64,000 nucleotides of DNA, taken from Oasisia sp. SBJ-2009. Its lineage: Eukaryota > Annelida > Polychaeta > Sabellida > Siboglinidae. The stretch is from assembly GCA_964017155.1 (NCBI GenBank), contig OZ024867.1:8033413-8097412 (forward strand), given 5' to 3'. A program made the position numbers and the translations under genes. Shown in pieces: positions 10,830-24,840 of the stretch; positions within the stretch are counted from its first letter, which is position 1, and every line of letters starts with the position of its first letter. The notes beneath the pieces were generated by a model that was not told the origin of the DNA, ran no database searches, and saw only the letters and a list, made by a program, of their open reading frames with translations.

Positions 10830-13168
10830 ATGATGGCGACAAGACGCCGACAACCACGAATGGTAAGCACTCATGCCTGTTAAGACTATTAATATTTAAT
10901 ATTTATATATGTATATGGGTGATTGCAGTCTTGTCAGAAAATGCAGCCAGTTGGTTATATACTTGTTTGCTAACTCTAACTTTTGTAACCAAACATATGC
11001 TGCACGCTTCCAACAGTAGCGTTTTAATTAATTAGCTTACAATTTATTTATGTCAGAATTAGTAATAGTAAACTAGTAGATTGGGCAAGCTAATTCACAA
11101 ATTGACGTTGCTTAAGCGACATTCGTAGATCCTGTTTTGGTGCAAAGTCCAGAAGGAGGGTTGGGTATGTGGGCCTGTTTGACATTTGATAGGATCTGCG
11201 TGTGTCATTTCTGCTGAAATGATGCGGTGTCTAATCACAGACTTGTATAGTTTTAACACATTGTGACAAGTTAGTGAACAATCGCGCGCTGTGCCGTCGC
11301 CTGGGTTACGATCAAGACACAAAAGTTAACAAACGTCTGATATGCGTCTGCACCCTAACGAGGTATAAAGTTCAAGAAATGAAACAACATAATATTATTA
11401 AAAATTGTCTACCCATATTCAGAGAGTGTTATCAAATCCCTCACCATACTTTCCTGCCGGTGCTGTTTGAAAGAAAATGTACATGGTAGTCATGCGAACA
11501 TTTCTTTATTATTAAGTATTCTGTATATATATATTTTCTTTTTTAACTATTCTGTTTACCATTGACTAACCCATAAGTTTATTTGTATAAATAACTAGAT
11601 TTTTGTCTTATTAACTATTACATTTGGAACAGTAATTTATTTAGTTCTCTATAAGCGATTTTATATGATTTAGAATGATGCGATGTTTGTTGTAAGCACC
11701 TGTTTTGACGTCTAAATAAAAGGTTCTTATACTATTATTATAAAAACAAATTAATAGTGCAGAGCTGTCTACCATTACACGGACTTCCAGTAATCATTGC
11801 AGAAATTGAATACAGATTGTGGCGTTACAAAAACAGCGTTACGGAATTTAAAAGAATCTTACTGTAGAAACTGGTATATTTTAAATAATTATTAAGTTTA
11901 TAAATAATGTCTCCCCCCAAGATGCTCTGAAGAATATTTCATCATTCAATTTGTTCGTACAATTTACAAGTCAAAGTTTGGAGTCCTACAAGTCGGTAAA
12001 CTGATGTCATCCAAAACCATGCTTGTGTACAATGTTGTAAGTTAAAGTCTGCCACCAGCATATCTTATCTACAACTGCCATTCAACAGCAGTACTGTCGT
12101 ACCCAGGATGTTTAACAAACTCCATCAAGCGGTGAACAATAATATTGTGCCTCATTGAACACGTGCTCTAGTCGTATATGTTGTTGAAAATCTGATTTTA
12201 AAAGAATATCTTTATGACAAAAACCTAAGAGAAAATTACTAAATGTATACATGAATGTTTGTTCTTGGAGATGTAATTGGTAACGTTTGTTGTTTGTAAT
12301 ACTGCAGAGAGACAAGAGGGTAAAACCCCTAAATCAAGCTACTGACATCATCTGGAGTGGGAAAGATCCTGGGTTTTATTCCCGGGTTGTTGATCATGTC
12401 ATAGGTAAGTCTTGCCAGTCACATACGCTGTATTGTCATAAAAGTGTGAAGCATGCAGACAGTGATGTAGCACTTATAATTCAGATTTGTATGATCTTAA
12501 GGTTACGGTTAATCAAATAAATATATACTACTGATAAGTGGTTTAAAATAACTACAATAATTATTTGTAGGAAAGGGGTCATTACTTAAAAATATAGTTG
12601 TATCTTCTTGTATTTTCGTACACCATTTATTCTCGCTGATGCACAGGATTTACATGTTTTGTTTTGATACCAAACGCAAGACAATATGAAATAGTTCAAA
12701 ACAGTTCAGAACGTAATAATTTAACAGGTTTTATGTCATGTATAGATATATGAAATCATTACATTAAGCTCAACATTAATGCTGTTTATTTTTATGTGTC
12801 TTGTTTTATTGTAATGTAACTTTAACAGGCAAAGGAGTATTTGCTGAAGAAAAAAAAACAATTATCCGTGGAGATGCACTGTTGGAGTACAAAGGAATAT
12901 TGACGACAGATGAACCTGCAGAATTGGATGACACATTCGTCTATCAGCTGGAACATAAAGAAAACATACTGGTATGTCTCAAATTAGGGACTCCAAGTTA
13001 ACCTTCCCGGGCGATCTGTGTTCGTAAAACGCAAAAATAAGAAGCAACTGAACTATGTTTAGGAGAAAACCTATTTAATGGTCTAAAGGCAAAGTTATTG
13101 AAAGTAACTGCATAACAACTGAAGTGTCAACTTGATCATGAATTATACAACAATTTACATAATCAAGT

Positions 13169-13232
<64 letters not shown>

Positions 13233-13429
13233 TGCCTGCCTGCCTGCGTGCGTGCGTGCCTGCGTGCGTGCCTGCGCGCATGCGTGCGTGTGTGTTTTAA
13301 TAGGTGTGATTCTACAAAGGTAGACAGTCTTGGAAGGTTGGTGAATGATGACCACATAACGCCAAATTGCACGATTCGGAAAATTGTTGTGTCGGACGAG
13401 CCGCATATTTTCCTGTTTGCTGTGAAAGG
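10830..13429 (+). pseudogene. SET-domain (KMT5A/SET8-like) gene remains
   Basis: Four exons line up on the plus strand: 10830-10862 (MMATRRRQPRM, start uncertain), 12308-12404, 12829-12971 and 13304 to about 13429. Consensus GT/AG sites bound the first three. Exon 2 carries DPGFYSRVVDHVIG. Exon 3 has the SET N-terminal motifs GKGVFAEE and ALLEYKGIL. Exon 4 has DSLGRLVNDDHITPNC and PHIFLFAVK, the SET core. Two faults are visible: exon 3 ends in phase 0 while exon 4 needs two preceding bases, and after FAVK the expected GEE..YDYG end is replaced by an AGAGGG/47-bp minisatellite with no donor. I therefore read it as a disrupted histone-lysine methyltransferase-like gene. The introns, including 10863-12307, show nothing else. 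Confidence 0.65.
13171..13292 (+). repeat. (TG)n and (TGCG/TGCC)n array in SET intron
   Basis: A TG run followed by TGCG and TGCC tetramers, ending about ten bases before the acceptor-like TTTTAATAG of the fourth SET exon. Confidence 0.95.
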
Positions 13430-13922
13430 CAGAGAGAGAGAGAGGGAGAGAGAGAGGGAGAGTGAGAGGGAGAGGGAGAGGGAGAGGGAGAGGGAGAGGG
13501 AGAGGGAGAGGGAGAGGGAGAGGGAGAGGGACAGAGAGAGCGACACACGAGACCGGTTCAACAGAAGGACAAGAGGAGGCAGAGAGAGCGACACACGAGA
13601 CTGGTTCAACAGAAGGACAAGAGGAGGCAGAGAGAGCGACACACGAGACTGGTTCAACAGAAGGACAAGAGGAGGCAGAGAGAGCGACACACGAAACTGG
13701 CTCAACAGAAGGACAAGAGGAGGCAGAGAGAGAGAGACACACACGAGACTGGCTCAACAGAAGTACAAGAGGAGGCAGAGAGAGCGACACACGAGACTGG
13801 CTCAACAGAAGGACAAGAGGAGGCAGAGAGCGCGGCACACGAGACTGGCTCAACAGAAGGACAAGAGGAGGCAGAGAGAGAGAGAGCGGCACACGAGACT
13901 GGCTCAACAGAAGGACAAGAGG

Positions 13923-13954
<32 letters not shown>

Positions 13955-14033
13955 CGGCACACGAGACTGGCTCAACAGAAGGACAAGAGGAGGCAGAAAG
14001 AGCGACATACCAGACTGGCTCAACAGAAGGACA
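13430..14033 (+). repeat. AGAGGG run plus about ten units of a 45-55 bp minisatellite
   Basis: An AG/AGAGGG hexamer run (13430-13540) is followed by about ten tandem units containing GAGACTGGCTCAACAGAAGG and ACAAGAGGAGGCAGAGAG. Unit length varies with the number of internal AG dinucleotides. Long ORFs on both strands here are by-products of the repeat. It starts in the middle of the SET domain coding sequence. Confidence 0.95.
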
Positions 14034-14249
14034 ATAATATATGACATGACGGAAATAGTGTACAGAGACCGACCGCATTATATATTGAATAGTTGTTCAT
14101 ATCTATAGTTTTGGGTCATGGTTTAAATAATGACATAGCTATTATCCCTCACCATTTCTAAATGCTGTTACTATTTTTAATTAATTTAAATATGCATTCC
14201 TACGAAAATAATATAGGTTAATATAATATTATTTTAACTGTATTGACAG

Positions 14250-14659
14250 AACTGGAGATATTCACAGAAGAAGACGGCGATGTTGGTGCTGGCAGGGATG
14301 ATGATATTGATGAGCTCATCGTTGGCAGAGACAGTAAGTTGTTTATGTAATTACATTTCTATTATACGTTACGTTATATTTTATCTTTTCCCTTGTCTTA
14401 AAATAAAATGGTAACTGAAAACTGTATAATATCGTGCCATAATGATATACATGTAATCAGCATATTAAGAGAAAACTTTTGCTATTTTGAACAGTATGAA
14501 CTACCAAGTAACAACCATTAGGCAGGGTAGAGCAATTGTAAATGCTCCGCACGGTAGGTATACTGTAAAGGCTTATGTTTGTTTATATTTCAATTGCAGT
14601 TGGAATTGAACATGGTGAAAATAGTGGCGTCCTTCCTCCCAAAAGACAACGGAAACGAA
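14250..14659 (+). other. Two exon-like segments with acidic and basic-NLS reading frame
   Basis: The segments 14250-14333 and 14600-14659 are each flanked by AG and GT(AAGT/AAGA) and keep one frame across the join (phase 1 at each border). They read LEIFTEEDGDVGAGRDDD, IDELIVGRD, then IGIEHGENSGVLPPKRQRKR. The end looks like a nuclear localisation signal. They may belong to the same transcription unit as the SET exons upstream or to the CXC ORF downstream. No family is recognised. Confidence 0.4.
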
Positions 14660-14959
14660 GTAAGAAACAACTATTTGTGTGTCAGGATTTGTAGGGAGCT
14701 TCGGGTGTAAAATGCAAATTATATCACAAGCTCTGGAATGGGACTTATTTGAATGATATATTTACAGTAGCTATGCGTCTGTATATAGTAATCTTTAGTA
14801 CTATGTTAAAATTAGTTATGCTAAATATGACCAGCATGAATCTCACCATTCCACGCCTTTGTAAGCATGAAGTCGCATCTCTTAGGCTTGAAAGTAAGTC
14901 CGTTGTGATGGAACGGTACACACGCCCGGAGAAAGTGAATTTATTTGCTCGCTCTATGA

Positions 14960-15446
14960 TGTTGTTGCAGGCGAAAGCATGGCTTCTGCCAGGTATGCGC
15001 TCTACGCCAAAAGGACAAGAGGGAAAGCTGTATGAGTCAAAATTCTTCCACCGACAGACGCTAATTTGTCATATCACATCCTGCGAGCACACTACCAAAT
15101 AATGCTCTGGAAGGCAACAGACCAGCAGACTCCGCCTGCTGTTGACATCGCTGCTTACGGGTGGGAGTTGGTCAGTGGTGCAGAGTGTGTGCCAACTCCA
15201 CGCGTTGCGAGAGGACCAGCAACTCCTCCTGCCCTCATGGACGTCATCAACTGTCAATGCAAAGCTGTCGGGAAAGCTTGCAGGAGTCATGCATGTAGCT
15301 GTCATTCTGTAGGATTGTCTTGCACGCCATACTGTTATTGTGTTGGCGAAGCTATGTGCTTCAATCCGTTCACCAAACATGATGAGAATGAAGCTATACA
15401 TGATAATGAGGAAGAAGGTGACAGTAATGAGGAAGAGAGGAGCTAA
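14960..15446 (+). pseudogene. CXC-tailed repeat ORF (transposon-like family), copy 1, with stop
   Basis: The frame reads KILPPTDANLSYHILRAHYQ, IMLWKATDQQ, YGWELVSG, then a cysteine-rich tail INCQCKAVGKACRSHACSC, CTPYCYCVGEAMCFNPF and an acidic end, stopping at 15446. From memory, this order (LPPT..A...H.LRAH.Q..LW, then a CXC/tesmin-like Cys tail) is typical of a multi-copy ORF family in invertebrate genomes. A TGA at 15033-15035 breaks the frame just upstream (GKAV*VKILPP), so the copy is dead or only its tail is open. A second copy, minus strand, is at 44585-45285. Confidence 0.6.
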
Positions 15447-15785
15447 AGAGAATGAGGAATAACCTTTTCTATGAGAACGTAATGGGAATGATTTATCGTT
15501 TAAATACCAATGGTTAATAATGTACACTGTGTCAATGCCCAAATGAAACTTGCCATTGCAAACAAGATCTCAGTGTGTATCAGCAATTATATAATTAAGT
15601 ACTTCCGACGTTATACTTTTAAATTGTTGTACCTTTTTGTGTCATTTCCCAAGCTTTTTGTGCTTCTTGTCAGCTGTAGTCATATACACATACATGAAAG
15701 TACAACTATTAGCCTTCCTGGAACTCAGTCATGATGAATGTTCAATGCTGAAGAGGAACTGTAAATAAATCTTCGAGCTATTTTC

Positions 15786-16210
15786 GGTTGAAATGGCGGC
15801 CATATTGAATTTGTGTCACGTGACCATAGACATACATAATTGAAAATGATTACATTAAATTCCTCATATGCTGGTACATTGCATGTATTTATTTAACGTA
15901 TAATTAAGGCCGTACAAGTATATACCAGTTCTATGTTCTTGCCCATATGCTAAAACGTAGGAATAGGCACACAATCGTGGCTCTTGCATATGTTTGGTTA
16001 AAATGACGGCCATTTTGAATATTACTAGGTTTTCTTGGGCGGGCATCAATTGAAATACCTCGTTTTAAGTCATCATATGGTAAAATATAGGAATGGACAA
16101 AATATAATCATATTTATATAGCAAAAGGCAATCAAATTATGCTCGATTTTGGCTATTGTTGGTGAAAATGGCGGCCATTTTGAATTTTGGTCACGGAAAA
16201 TAGTCGGACA
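15786..16210 (+). repeat. Degenerate repeats around the phrase GGCGGCCATTTTGAAT
   Basis: Three degenerate units each contain A-TGACGG/GGCGGCCAT-TTTGAAT (at about 15793, 16003 and 16169), followed by related text about a TCCTC tail and ATATGG. No ORF is supported in 15450-16620. Confidence 0.5.
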
Positions 16211-16625
16211 TTATTATAAACGGTTCCATTGAATTCCTCGTACCTCAAAGCATGCGTGTACATACACAAATTATGTTCCAAGCATGATGTAGTGTAAAGA
16301 TGAACACATTTTGTAATTTACCGGGATCACGGCAGCCATCTTGGATTTTCGTGGTTCCCACGAGTTGCCCAAGGATGGCGCATTGCCATCCCACGGATTT
16401 GAGTTCAGGGACACATAATCGATATGATTCAGCAAAAAAGCCTTAGACGACCAACCATTTCCAGGTTCACAAAATGGCAACTTGACTACTATATACTGCA
16501 CCATTTAAAAACACTTAATTATTTATTAACGTAATACTTTTGACACTGCCATTAAATACTGATTTTAGCCAAACACGTACACAAACATGTTACCACAATC
16601 AATAGCTATCCATGATAGATATGGA

Positions 16626-16882
16626 TTGTGGGATGTTATATATTATATATAACTGCGTTGTGGGACTTCAGTAGGGGTCAAGGTCAAGGCCACTCCAAAC
16701 GTCCCACAATGTAACATCCCACAGTGTAAATATATATTAAGTTAATTAAAATATTTTTTTTATAATTCAAAGTATATTTATAATTCTCGACTCAAACGAA
16801 GCAAATCTACTAAATATGAATCTTGTTAGACAACGGGAAAGACGACGTCCCACAAACCACTGTATATGTGCAAGTCCCACAA
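16626..16882 (+). repeat. Second TTGTGGGA(C/T) inverted-motif cluster
   Basis: TTGTGGGATG at 16626 and TTGTGGGAC at 16658 face AACGTCCCACAA at 16698-16709 and TAACATCCCACA at 16712-16723. The outer pair (TGTGGGATGTTA with TAACATCCCACA) and the inner pair form nested inverted repeats. Further copies CGTCCCACAA and GTCCCACAA follow at 16846 and 16874. The same motif clusters at 10511-10680. Confidence 0.65.
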
Positions 16883-16894
16883 ACCACCTTAAGT

Positions 16895-16895
16895 G

Positions 16896-16986
<91 letters not shown>

Positions 16987-16995
16987 ATGTGTGTA

Positions 16996-17045
<50 letters not shown>
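16895..17045 (+). repeat. Compound (AT)n/(GT)n microsatellite
   Basis: Alternating AT and GT blocks. Sequence from 17046 to about 17620 shows no supported gene. Confidence 0.95.
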
Positions 17046-17621
17046 TACATATGTGTGTATATTGGGGAAACGTTTTCCTAGTTTCCCGTTGAGAACTTCA
17101 ACGTCTCTATTTCGGTGTAAATCGTACCGTCCTCCTCGATACCCTAACATCCGCCTCTTTTAAAGCAATTTTCTCTGCAGAGAATCCACGCCCAAGAAAC
17201 GTATATAATTTGGATTTTAACAAGTAAAATATCCAAACGCACAGTACAAGGGTTGAGGCATTATGCATCTACGCATGCGTGATTCCATGTCGTCATATTG
17301 TGGGGATGAGGGATTACTGACCACTTATAGGGGTATGCATATATTCCCATACTTCCCCGACCCCTAAAAACCGGACTTGGTCACTAAGTAATCTAAAGTC
17401 AGACCAATATATGAGCCAATTCCCTGCTATGACCATTGTTTCTCCCGATACTCATCCACCATCACTCTTTCTCAAGTGGACAACAGAGGACTGCGCCTCT
17501 GGGGTGCCTATACTGACAGAAACAAAACGCCTGTCAACATTCATTCCCATTGCTATCATGCGAATCTGGATTGTCATGCTAATAACTAAATGTATATAAT
17601 AATAATAGTAATTTATGATAG

Positions 17622-18028
17622 CCAATATAATAATAATAATAATTAACTAAATTAGTCAATACTTGCAGGTTTGTTACAACACACCCATGTGCATTGCAGT
17701 GTTACAGTACACCGTGTTAGTGACAAGTGTCGCGATGCCTGTGGGCAGGTCGCGACACAGCACAGGTGACGTATCAAGATAACTGATATGTGTTGTTGAC
17801 GTGAGATATCGGCGTGTTTACTTCGTCCTAGCCGGATTATTGTGTTTAACCTAAGCGTTGGTGTAGAGGACGGTTACCGTGCATGGAATCTCCAGCAAAC
17901 AAAACTGTTTACTTATGAATTTGTATCCCGTGAGCACAGAACAGAACAGCTTAATGTGTACAGTGAGCAATGCGCCAATAGCAACAATAACGATTACAAT
18001 GGTTTCATATTTTCATGGCTTAGACTAT
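17622..18028 (+). repeat. Duplication unit C, copy 1 (upstream flank of galaxin-like gene)
   Basis: Diverged direct copy of 22460-23203 without the 406-bp inverted-repeat insertion. Shared phrases include GGGCAGGTCGCGACACAGCA, GCCGGATTATTGT and GTGCATGGAATCTCCAGCAA. It lies about 400 bases upstream of the TATA box of the galaxin-like gene. Confidence 0.85.
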
Positions 18029-18435
18029 AGCCAGAGCTGCTCTGACAAAAAGGGCGGCACAAAAAACATGTTGCCAGAGCAGAAACCGGCGCGCCCCTAG
18101 CGGATTTGCAGGCTATTTATTTATATCCTATTTTTCTTAACCTACTACTATGCCTACTAATACAAATCACACATATTCAAATATTATAAATGTATGTAAC
18201 GGGAATCCAGCCCGCAGCTAAGGTATCATTGACAATGTGTTTCTAGCAGTTCGTTCTATGGACAGTATAACTTGTTGACGAGCCGTGGACACTGACGTAT
18301 TCCCGTGTATTAAGTGTAATATAAGACAGGATAAAGCGTATGAATAAACATGGGAAAACGATATAAAACTAACCTTTTAGAGGACAGTCATATCATGTCA
18401 CATTATACATATCCGGTGACCAGAAGCCCACCGGG

Positions 18436-18442
18436 TATATAA
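18436..18442 (+). promoter_or_regulatory. TATA box of the galaxin-like gene
   Basis: TATATAA in the context CCGGGTATATAACC. Transcription would start near 18466, giving a leader of about 50 bases before the split start codon at 18518. Confidence 0.6.
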
Positions 18443-18517
18443 CCAGGAGGTGGAGACAGTCGTGTTCATTCACAGCATCTGGGATGTGAAGAAGGAATCG
18501 GATTGAAGAGAAGCAAC

Positions 18518-20105
<1,588 letters not shown>

Positions 20106-20139
20106 CGGTATCGACTCAAACACGCAAAGGGGAGAGACG

Positions 20140-20145
20140 ATTAAA
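20140..20145 (+). terminator. Poly(A) signal ATTAAA of the galaxin-like gene
   Basis: ATTAAA lies 35 bases past the stop, followed by the T/G-rich GTGTTTGTTTTTATT. The paralogous position in copy 1 (about 6226) reads ACTAAA. Confidence 0.65.
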
Positions 20146-20209
20146 TACACGTATTAGTCAAAATACCGTGTTTGTTTTTATTAGCACTGGCAGCGTCGGG
20201 TAAATTCAA

Positions 20210-20249
20210 CAATATATATATATATACATATATATATTATATATATATA

Positions 20250-20326
<77 letters not shown>

Positions 20327-20349
20327 TATATATTACTATAAGCATAAGC

Positions 20350-20422
<73 letters not shown>

Positions 20423-20504
20423 TACAGTATATATTACTATAAGCAAGGGCGCTTCCCTGTCCAACCCCCGTCGATGTTATGATGTTGTGGTGTTATGCTT
20501 CACA

Positions 20505-20562
<58 letters not shown>
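20210..20562 (+). repeat. (AT)n microsatellites with ATGT and internal duplication
   Basis: Two long AT runs with ATGTAT units, separated by a repeated phrase ACAGTATATATTACTATAAGCA (about 20323 and 20424), then a third run at 20504-20562. Confidence 0.95.
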
Positions 20563-20564
<2 letters not shown>

Positions 20565-20819
20565 GTGTGCAAAGCCTGAATAACGTAGTTCAGTTGATTA
20601 GGTACGTTCAAGGTGTTAACATATTAAACGGATTGTGATGTGAGTGAAACTGTATTAGTTGTAAAATATCTTGTTTGAATGGATATTGTTCCAAAAACTT
20701 GATGTATATTTACACGAACATTTTCACGGATCTGATCTATGAATAAGTTTAATTAATTTTAGTGACAATGTATTACCCAATTCAAACACAACTCATCAAC
20801 TCTTCCATAGCATCTGGTG

Positions 20820-21530
20820 TTGTTCCTTTCTACGTTATTAACTCCAACGTATTGTGCCTAAGAAAGCAAACATCGATCAGGACAATATGAACAATTATCG
20901 ACCAATTTCAAACCAGCCTTTTGTATCAAAGCTATTTGGAGGATACGCTGCCTGCCTGACCACATGGCAGCTAGCAATCATGAAATGTATCAATGTATCT
21001 GCCAAGAAAGGTCATCACTCCAAGAAAACTGCGCTTGTTTTGATACATAATGAAATCCTCGGGGCGTTAGATCGGCGATATGAAGTAATTATTGTCCTAC
21101 TCGACATGTCGACTTCGACACACTTAACCACGTCTATACTATCGCTTCGGAATGGCTGGTACCGTACTAACAAGGATGCGGTCATATCTATCCGATCGGT
21201 CGCAGTGTGTGTATATAGGGGGTGGTGCTTCTAACAAAACTAGCGTCGCTTGTGGCGTAACTCAAGGATCGGCGCTACAACGTATATTGTTGTCTGCTTA
21301 CAAAGCATATTTGAGATGATGAAATCAACAATTTGTGATTGCTGTCACTGAAATCGAGGTTCGTGGTTGTTGTCACTACGCCGAATTGACCAATGTATCA
21401 ACGCTATTCGTGCATGGATGGTCGAAGAATCCGCTAACGATGAATGACACAAAAACTGTCGCATTTGCGTGATCTTCACCCAAAAATCGAGTGAACTGCA
21501 ACAAGACCTGATCAAAATTGGCGACTGAAA
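20820..21530 (+). pseudogene. Decayed non-LTR reverse transcriptase
   Basis: Frameshifted plus-strand fragments follow the usual LINE order: NNYRPISNQPFVSKLFGG, KKTALVLIHNEILGALD, VIIVLLDMST, then in another frame GVTQGSALQRILL (the GVPQGS motif) and NPLTMNDTKTVAFA. Frameshifts and stops separate the blocks and no FADD box is left. It is an old CR1/Rex/L2-like insertion. The rest of 21531-22459 shows no supported gene. Confidence 0.75.
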
Positions 21531-22459
21531 TATAATGCCAAGATCTACTTGACATCGGCCTTATATGTGAAGCAGAAATGTGAATGGTCAGCCATGTAAA
21601 ACACGTCAGCTGCACATAAGGGGCATTGCGACGACCCGATCATGCCTCACCCAGAAAGCCGCAGTCCCCATTGTATAATAGTATCTTGTCATATCGATAA
21701 TTGATTTGTCCGCTGCCGCAGATGGGGAACTTATCACATAAGTACTCATGGAAATGCACTGGCTTCTCGTGAAACAACATGATCTGTATTTAATTCTGTT
21801 ACTGGCATGCATCGTTTGTTTTATGGTGGTTGTGCCAACACCGTAATGTGTAGACAAAATAGACCGCTCGGTGACCCACTGTGTCTACAGGAACCACTTT
21901 GCCATGATCTTCCGTGTTTTGAAACATGATGGCGGCATCGTTATCATAGTTGTAGCTACATTGTCTATCATAAGTGAATTAACAAAAAATCAAAAATCAA
22001 ATGTATTAATACAAATTAAGAACAACTAGACATGTAAAATTGGGATTTTGTTACCCGTGGTGACAACACAATCTTACCTTTACCCCGTAACGTTTTGTAC
22101 ATGGACTTGACAACAAATGTTGATGCAAATGGTATAAGAAGCCAAATGACCACAGCTGTCCTAATCCTGACGGTGTCGCCCATTCCTAAAGTGTACGAAG
22201 AAACACCCAGAGAAATCCACCGACGTGGAAAGACCAACATCATCACACACAGTTCCTGCTGACGGCATTTGGAGTTGAATACGAAAGCCAGTAACGGGTC
22301 GCTTATGGGATACCCCAGTTAGTGAGAGATTCACAGCATTTACATACATTTGTATAATATATTGGTTGTGCAGAGAAATTGTGCACAAAGATCGTTAATA
22401 AACAATTATGTATAGTACAATTGTACAAGTAACACTCTATGTTGGATTCAGATTGGATT

Positions 22460-23203
22460 CCAATATAATAATAATACTAATGAACTAAAGTAGTCAATAC
22501 ATGCTGGTTTGTTACACTATGTAGGGGAGACCGGGGCTAATTGCAACACGGGTACGTTGTAGCAGAGGGCTTCCGGACAAATCTGCTAATGCAATGTATT
22601 CTGCAAGACGAGAGCATGTTGATAAATATATTTGAACATGTCGTGTGTAATATCACGGAAATCCGTCGACACGCCATAAAATTACGCCATTTTAAAAGAA
22701 AACAGGTACTACCGTACCGGGGTAACTTGTAACACTTTAGGACACTTCATATAATTCATTATACAACAAACGTGTAATAGTTCGGGCAATTAGTTATGCC
22801 CTCATTATCTGCGGGAGATATGTGTGGACTCTTTGGCATAAAACAGTTACGATCGGCTAAGAAACCCGTCCGCAATCTTGAAATGTGTTGTTGTTGTTAC
22901 AACTAGCCCCGGTCTCCCCTACATGTTCATTACAGTGTTATAGTACACCGTTTTAGTGACATCGTCACGATGGCTGTGGGCAGGTCGCGACACAGCACAG
23001 TTGACGTGTCGAGGTAACTGACATGTGTTGTTGACGTGAGTTGACGCGACATGTTTACCTCGTCTTAGCCGGATTATTGTATTAACCTAAGCGTTGTGGT
23101 GGAGGTCGATTACCGTGCATGGAATCTCCAGCAACAAAAAATGTTTACTTGTGAAATTATGTCCCGATTACAACAGTTTCATATTTTCATTTGCTTAGAC
23201 TAT
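22460..23203 (+). repeat. Duplication unit C, copy 2
   Basis: Counterpart of 17622-18028, interrupted by the inverted-repeat element at 22519-22924. It has no copy of the galaxin-like TATA box or exons: homology stops at about 23203, and 23204-23448 is unrelated AT-rich sequence leading into unit A. Confidence 0.85.
22519..22924 (+). mobile_element. 406-bp inverted-repeat element (MITE-like)
   Basis: The ends are inverted repeats of 28 bases with two mismatches: ATGTAGGGGAGACCGGGGCT at the left and its complement AGCCCCGGTCTCCCCTACAT at the right, extending to ATTGCAACA/TGTTACAAC. A third, internal copy of the end (CCGGGGTAACTTGTAACAC) lies at about 22717-22735. The unit C copy at 17622-18028 lacks the element and so gives the empty site. 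No transposase is encoded. The target-site duplication is not clear (TA or ATG). Confidence 0.85.
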
Positions 23204-23448
23204 CGTTGATGAGTGATTTACGACAATGCTTCTGAAGGGGGCGGGGGGGCCACTCTGCCTGCCTGATTTTTATAGACAAGTGTCTGGGTCTGTTGCCAAT
23301 AAAAAACGTATTATTGCATCACAAATTGTTAAAGTTGTGAACGCAGTCATTTATCTACGGATTCTGTGAAATAAAAACTAATGTTAATTAAACAATGAAA
23401 GTATTAACCAGATTGGTAAGTACAATAAAGATGTATTTGCTTTTTGCA

Positions 23449-24776
23449 AGAAATGTCGATAACGGTAGAATGTATTAATATTTTACTTTACTGTTGCGAC
23501 ATAGCCTGTCCTCGAACTAAAATGTGTTCAACGTTCTCTCTTGTCACACTTATAAGATATTGTTCATGCGCTGTAGGTATTTGTTTATAATGGATCTAAT
23601 TCGACGAGACGTCCGAGTTAGTGAATCATATGGGGGAGCGAGATAGAATGTTATTGGATCTGCCGGCGGAAAGCTCTGTCAAATTTAAAACTGACGAATA
23701 CCAGAGTGCACCAGCTCACGTGCAGCAGCTCACGTGCACCAGCTCACGTGCACCAGCTCACGTGCACCAGCTCACGTGCACCAGCTCACGTCACAGTAGA
23801 TCAGGTCAAACTACACATAGTATCCGACAACGAAACTCCGGTTATTTTTGCGTTTGTCCGTGCAAGCGAATATTTGGACTGTGAAACCTTCCGCCTGAGC
23901 TTCATTCCACGCAGTCGAGATTGGCTGCGTGTTTGTGTCGTCTAGTATGAGCACATTTCTGTCAACATTAGCGAGTTTTCGGAAGTTCCTTAGATCTCCC
24001 ATAGCGACACTGTATCTGTGTCCGCCATCAACCAAGATGATGTCACATTTGACCTCAGAATGTCCTGCTGCAAACCGCGGCAGGGTCTCGAGGGAATCGC
24101 CAAAGGTTATATGAAGGCGACCCGGAAAGGTGCGGTTTAAGTAGTCGGCCATGGGACGAGTGTAATAGTGCGAGACGATGTCGAACGAATACACCTTCGC
24201 GTAGTCACTTCCGGTCAGCCATTGCAATGTGCTGTGTCCGGCATTGAAGCCTGTCTCGCACACAGTGTTCACCCACGGTCGACCGGCCAGCCAGTGGTAC
24301 AGGCGAGACTGGTACGTATATAGACCGCTGTTGCCTTCTATGACTTCAGGTCTAACATGGTGTAGCACTCCAGGGCCAGTTAAAATCTTGAGTCTCGCAT
24401 CTAACTGTTGGCGATGCTGGAGGTAATTCGGGGAGTAGAAGTCTTTGTCTAACTTTGGTTTGTCGAAGAGTTTGAGACAATTTGTCCTGTCTGGATTCAG
24501 GGGTTCGTCAAAGATGCTTTCCCACGTCACCTGTCGTTTTTTCACGAGTGTTGCCGGCTGGTTTGTCCTTGAAATGTGTGCACCCATAAACACGCCAGCC
24601 AGGAAAGACAGGGACAATCCAATCACGATCTTCTTACTCATGCGATACATGGCGTTGTTAGTTGTTTGATACTGTGTCCGGCATAATCGACCACGACTTT
24701 TTCTGAAGCCAAACAAGCATGATCATAAAAGTACTCAAAAGTCACGATTGTTTATATTTCTTTCTTCCAGATACGT

Positions 24777-24840
<64 letters not shown>

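Noticed and set aside
13155..14108. 307- and 312-codon ORFs on opposite strands
   Set aside because: They are dominated by the TG/TGCG and 45-55 bp minisatellites; only the SET segment (13304-13429) has homology-like content.
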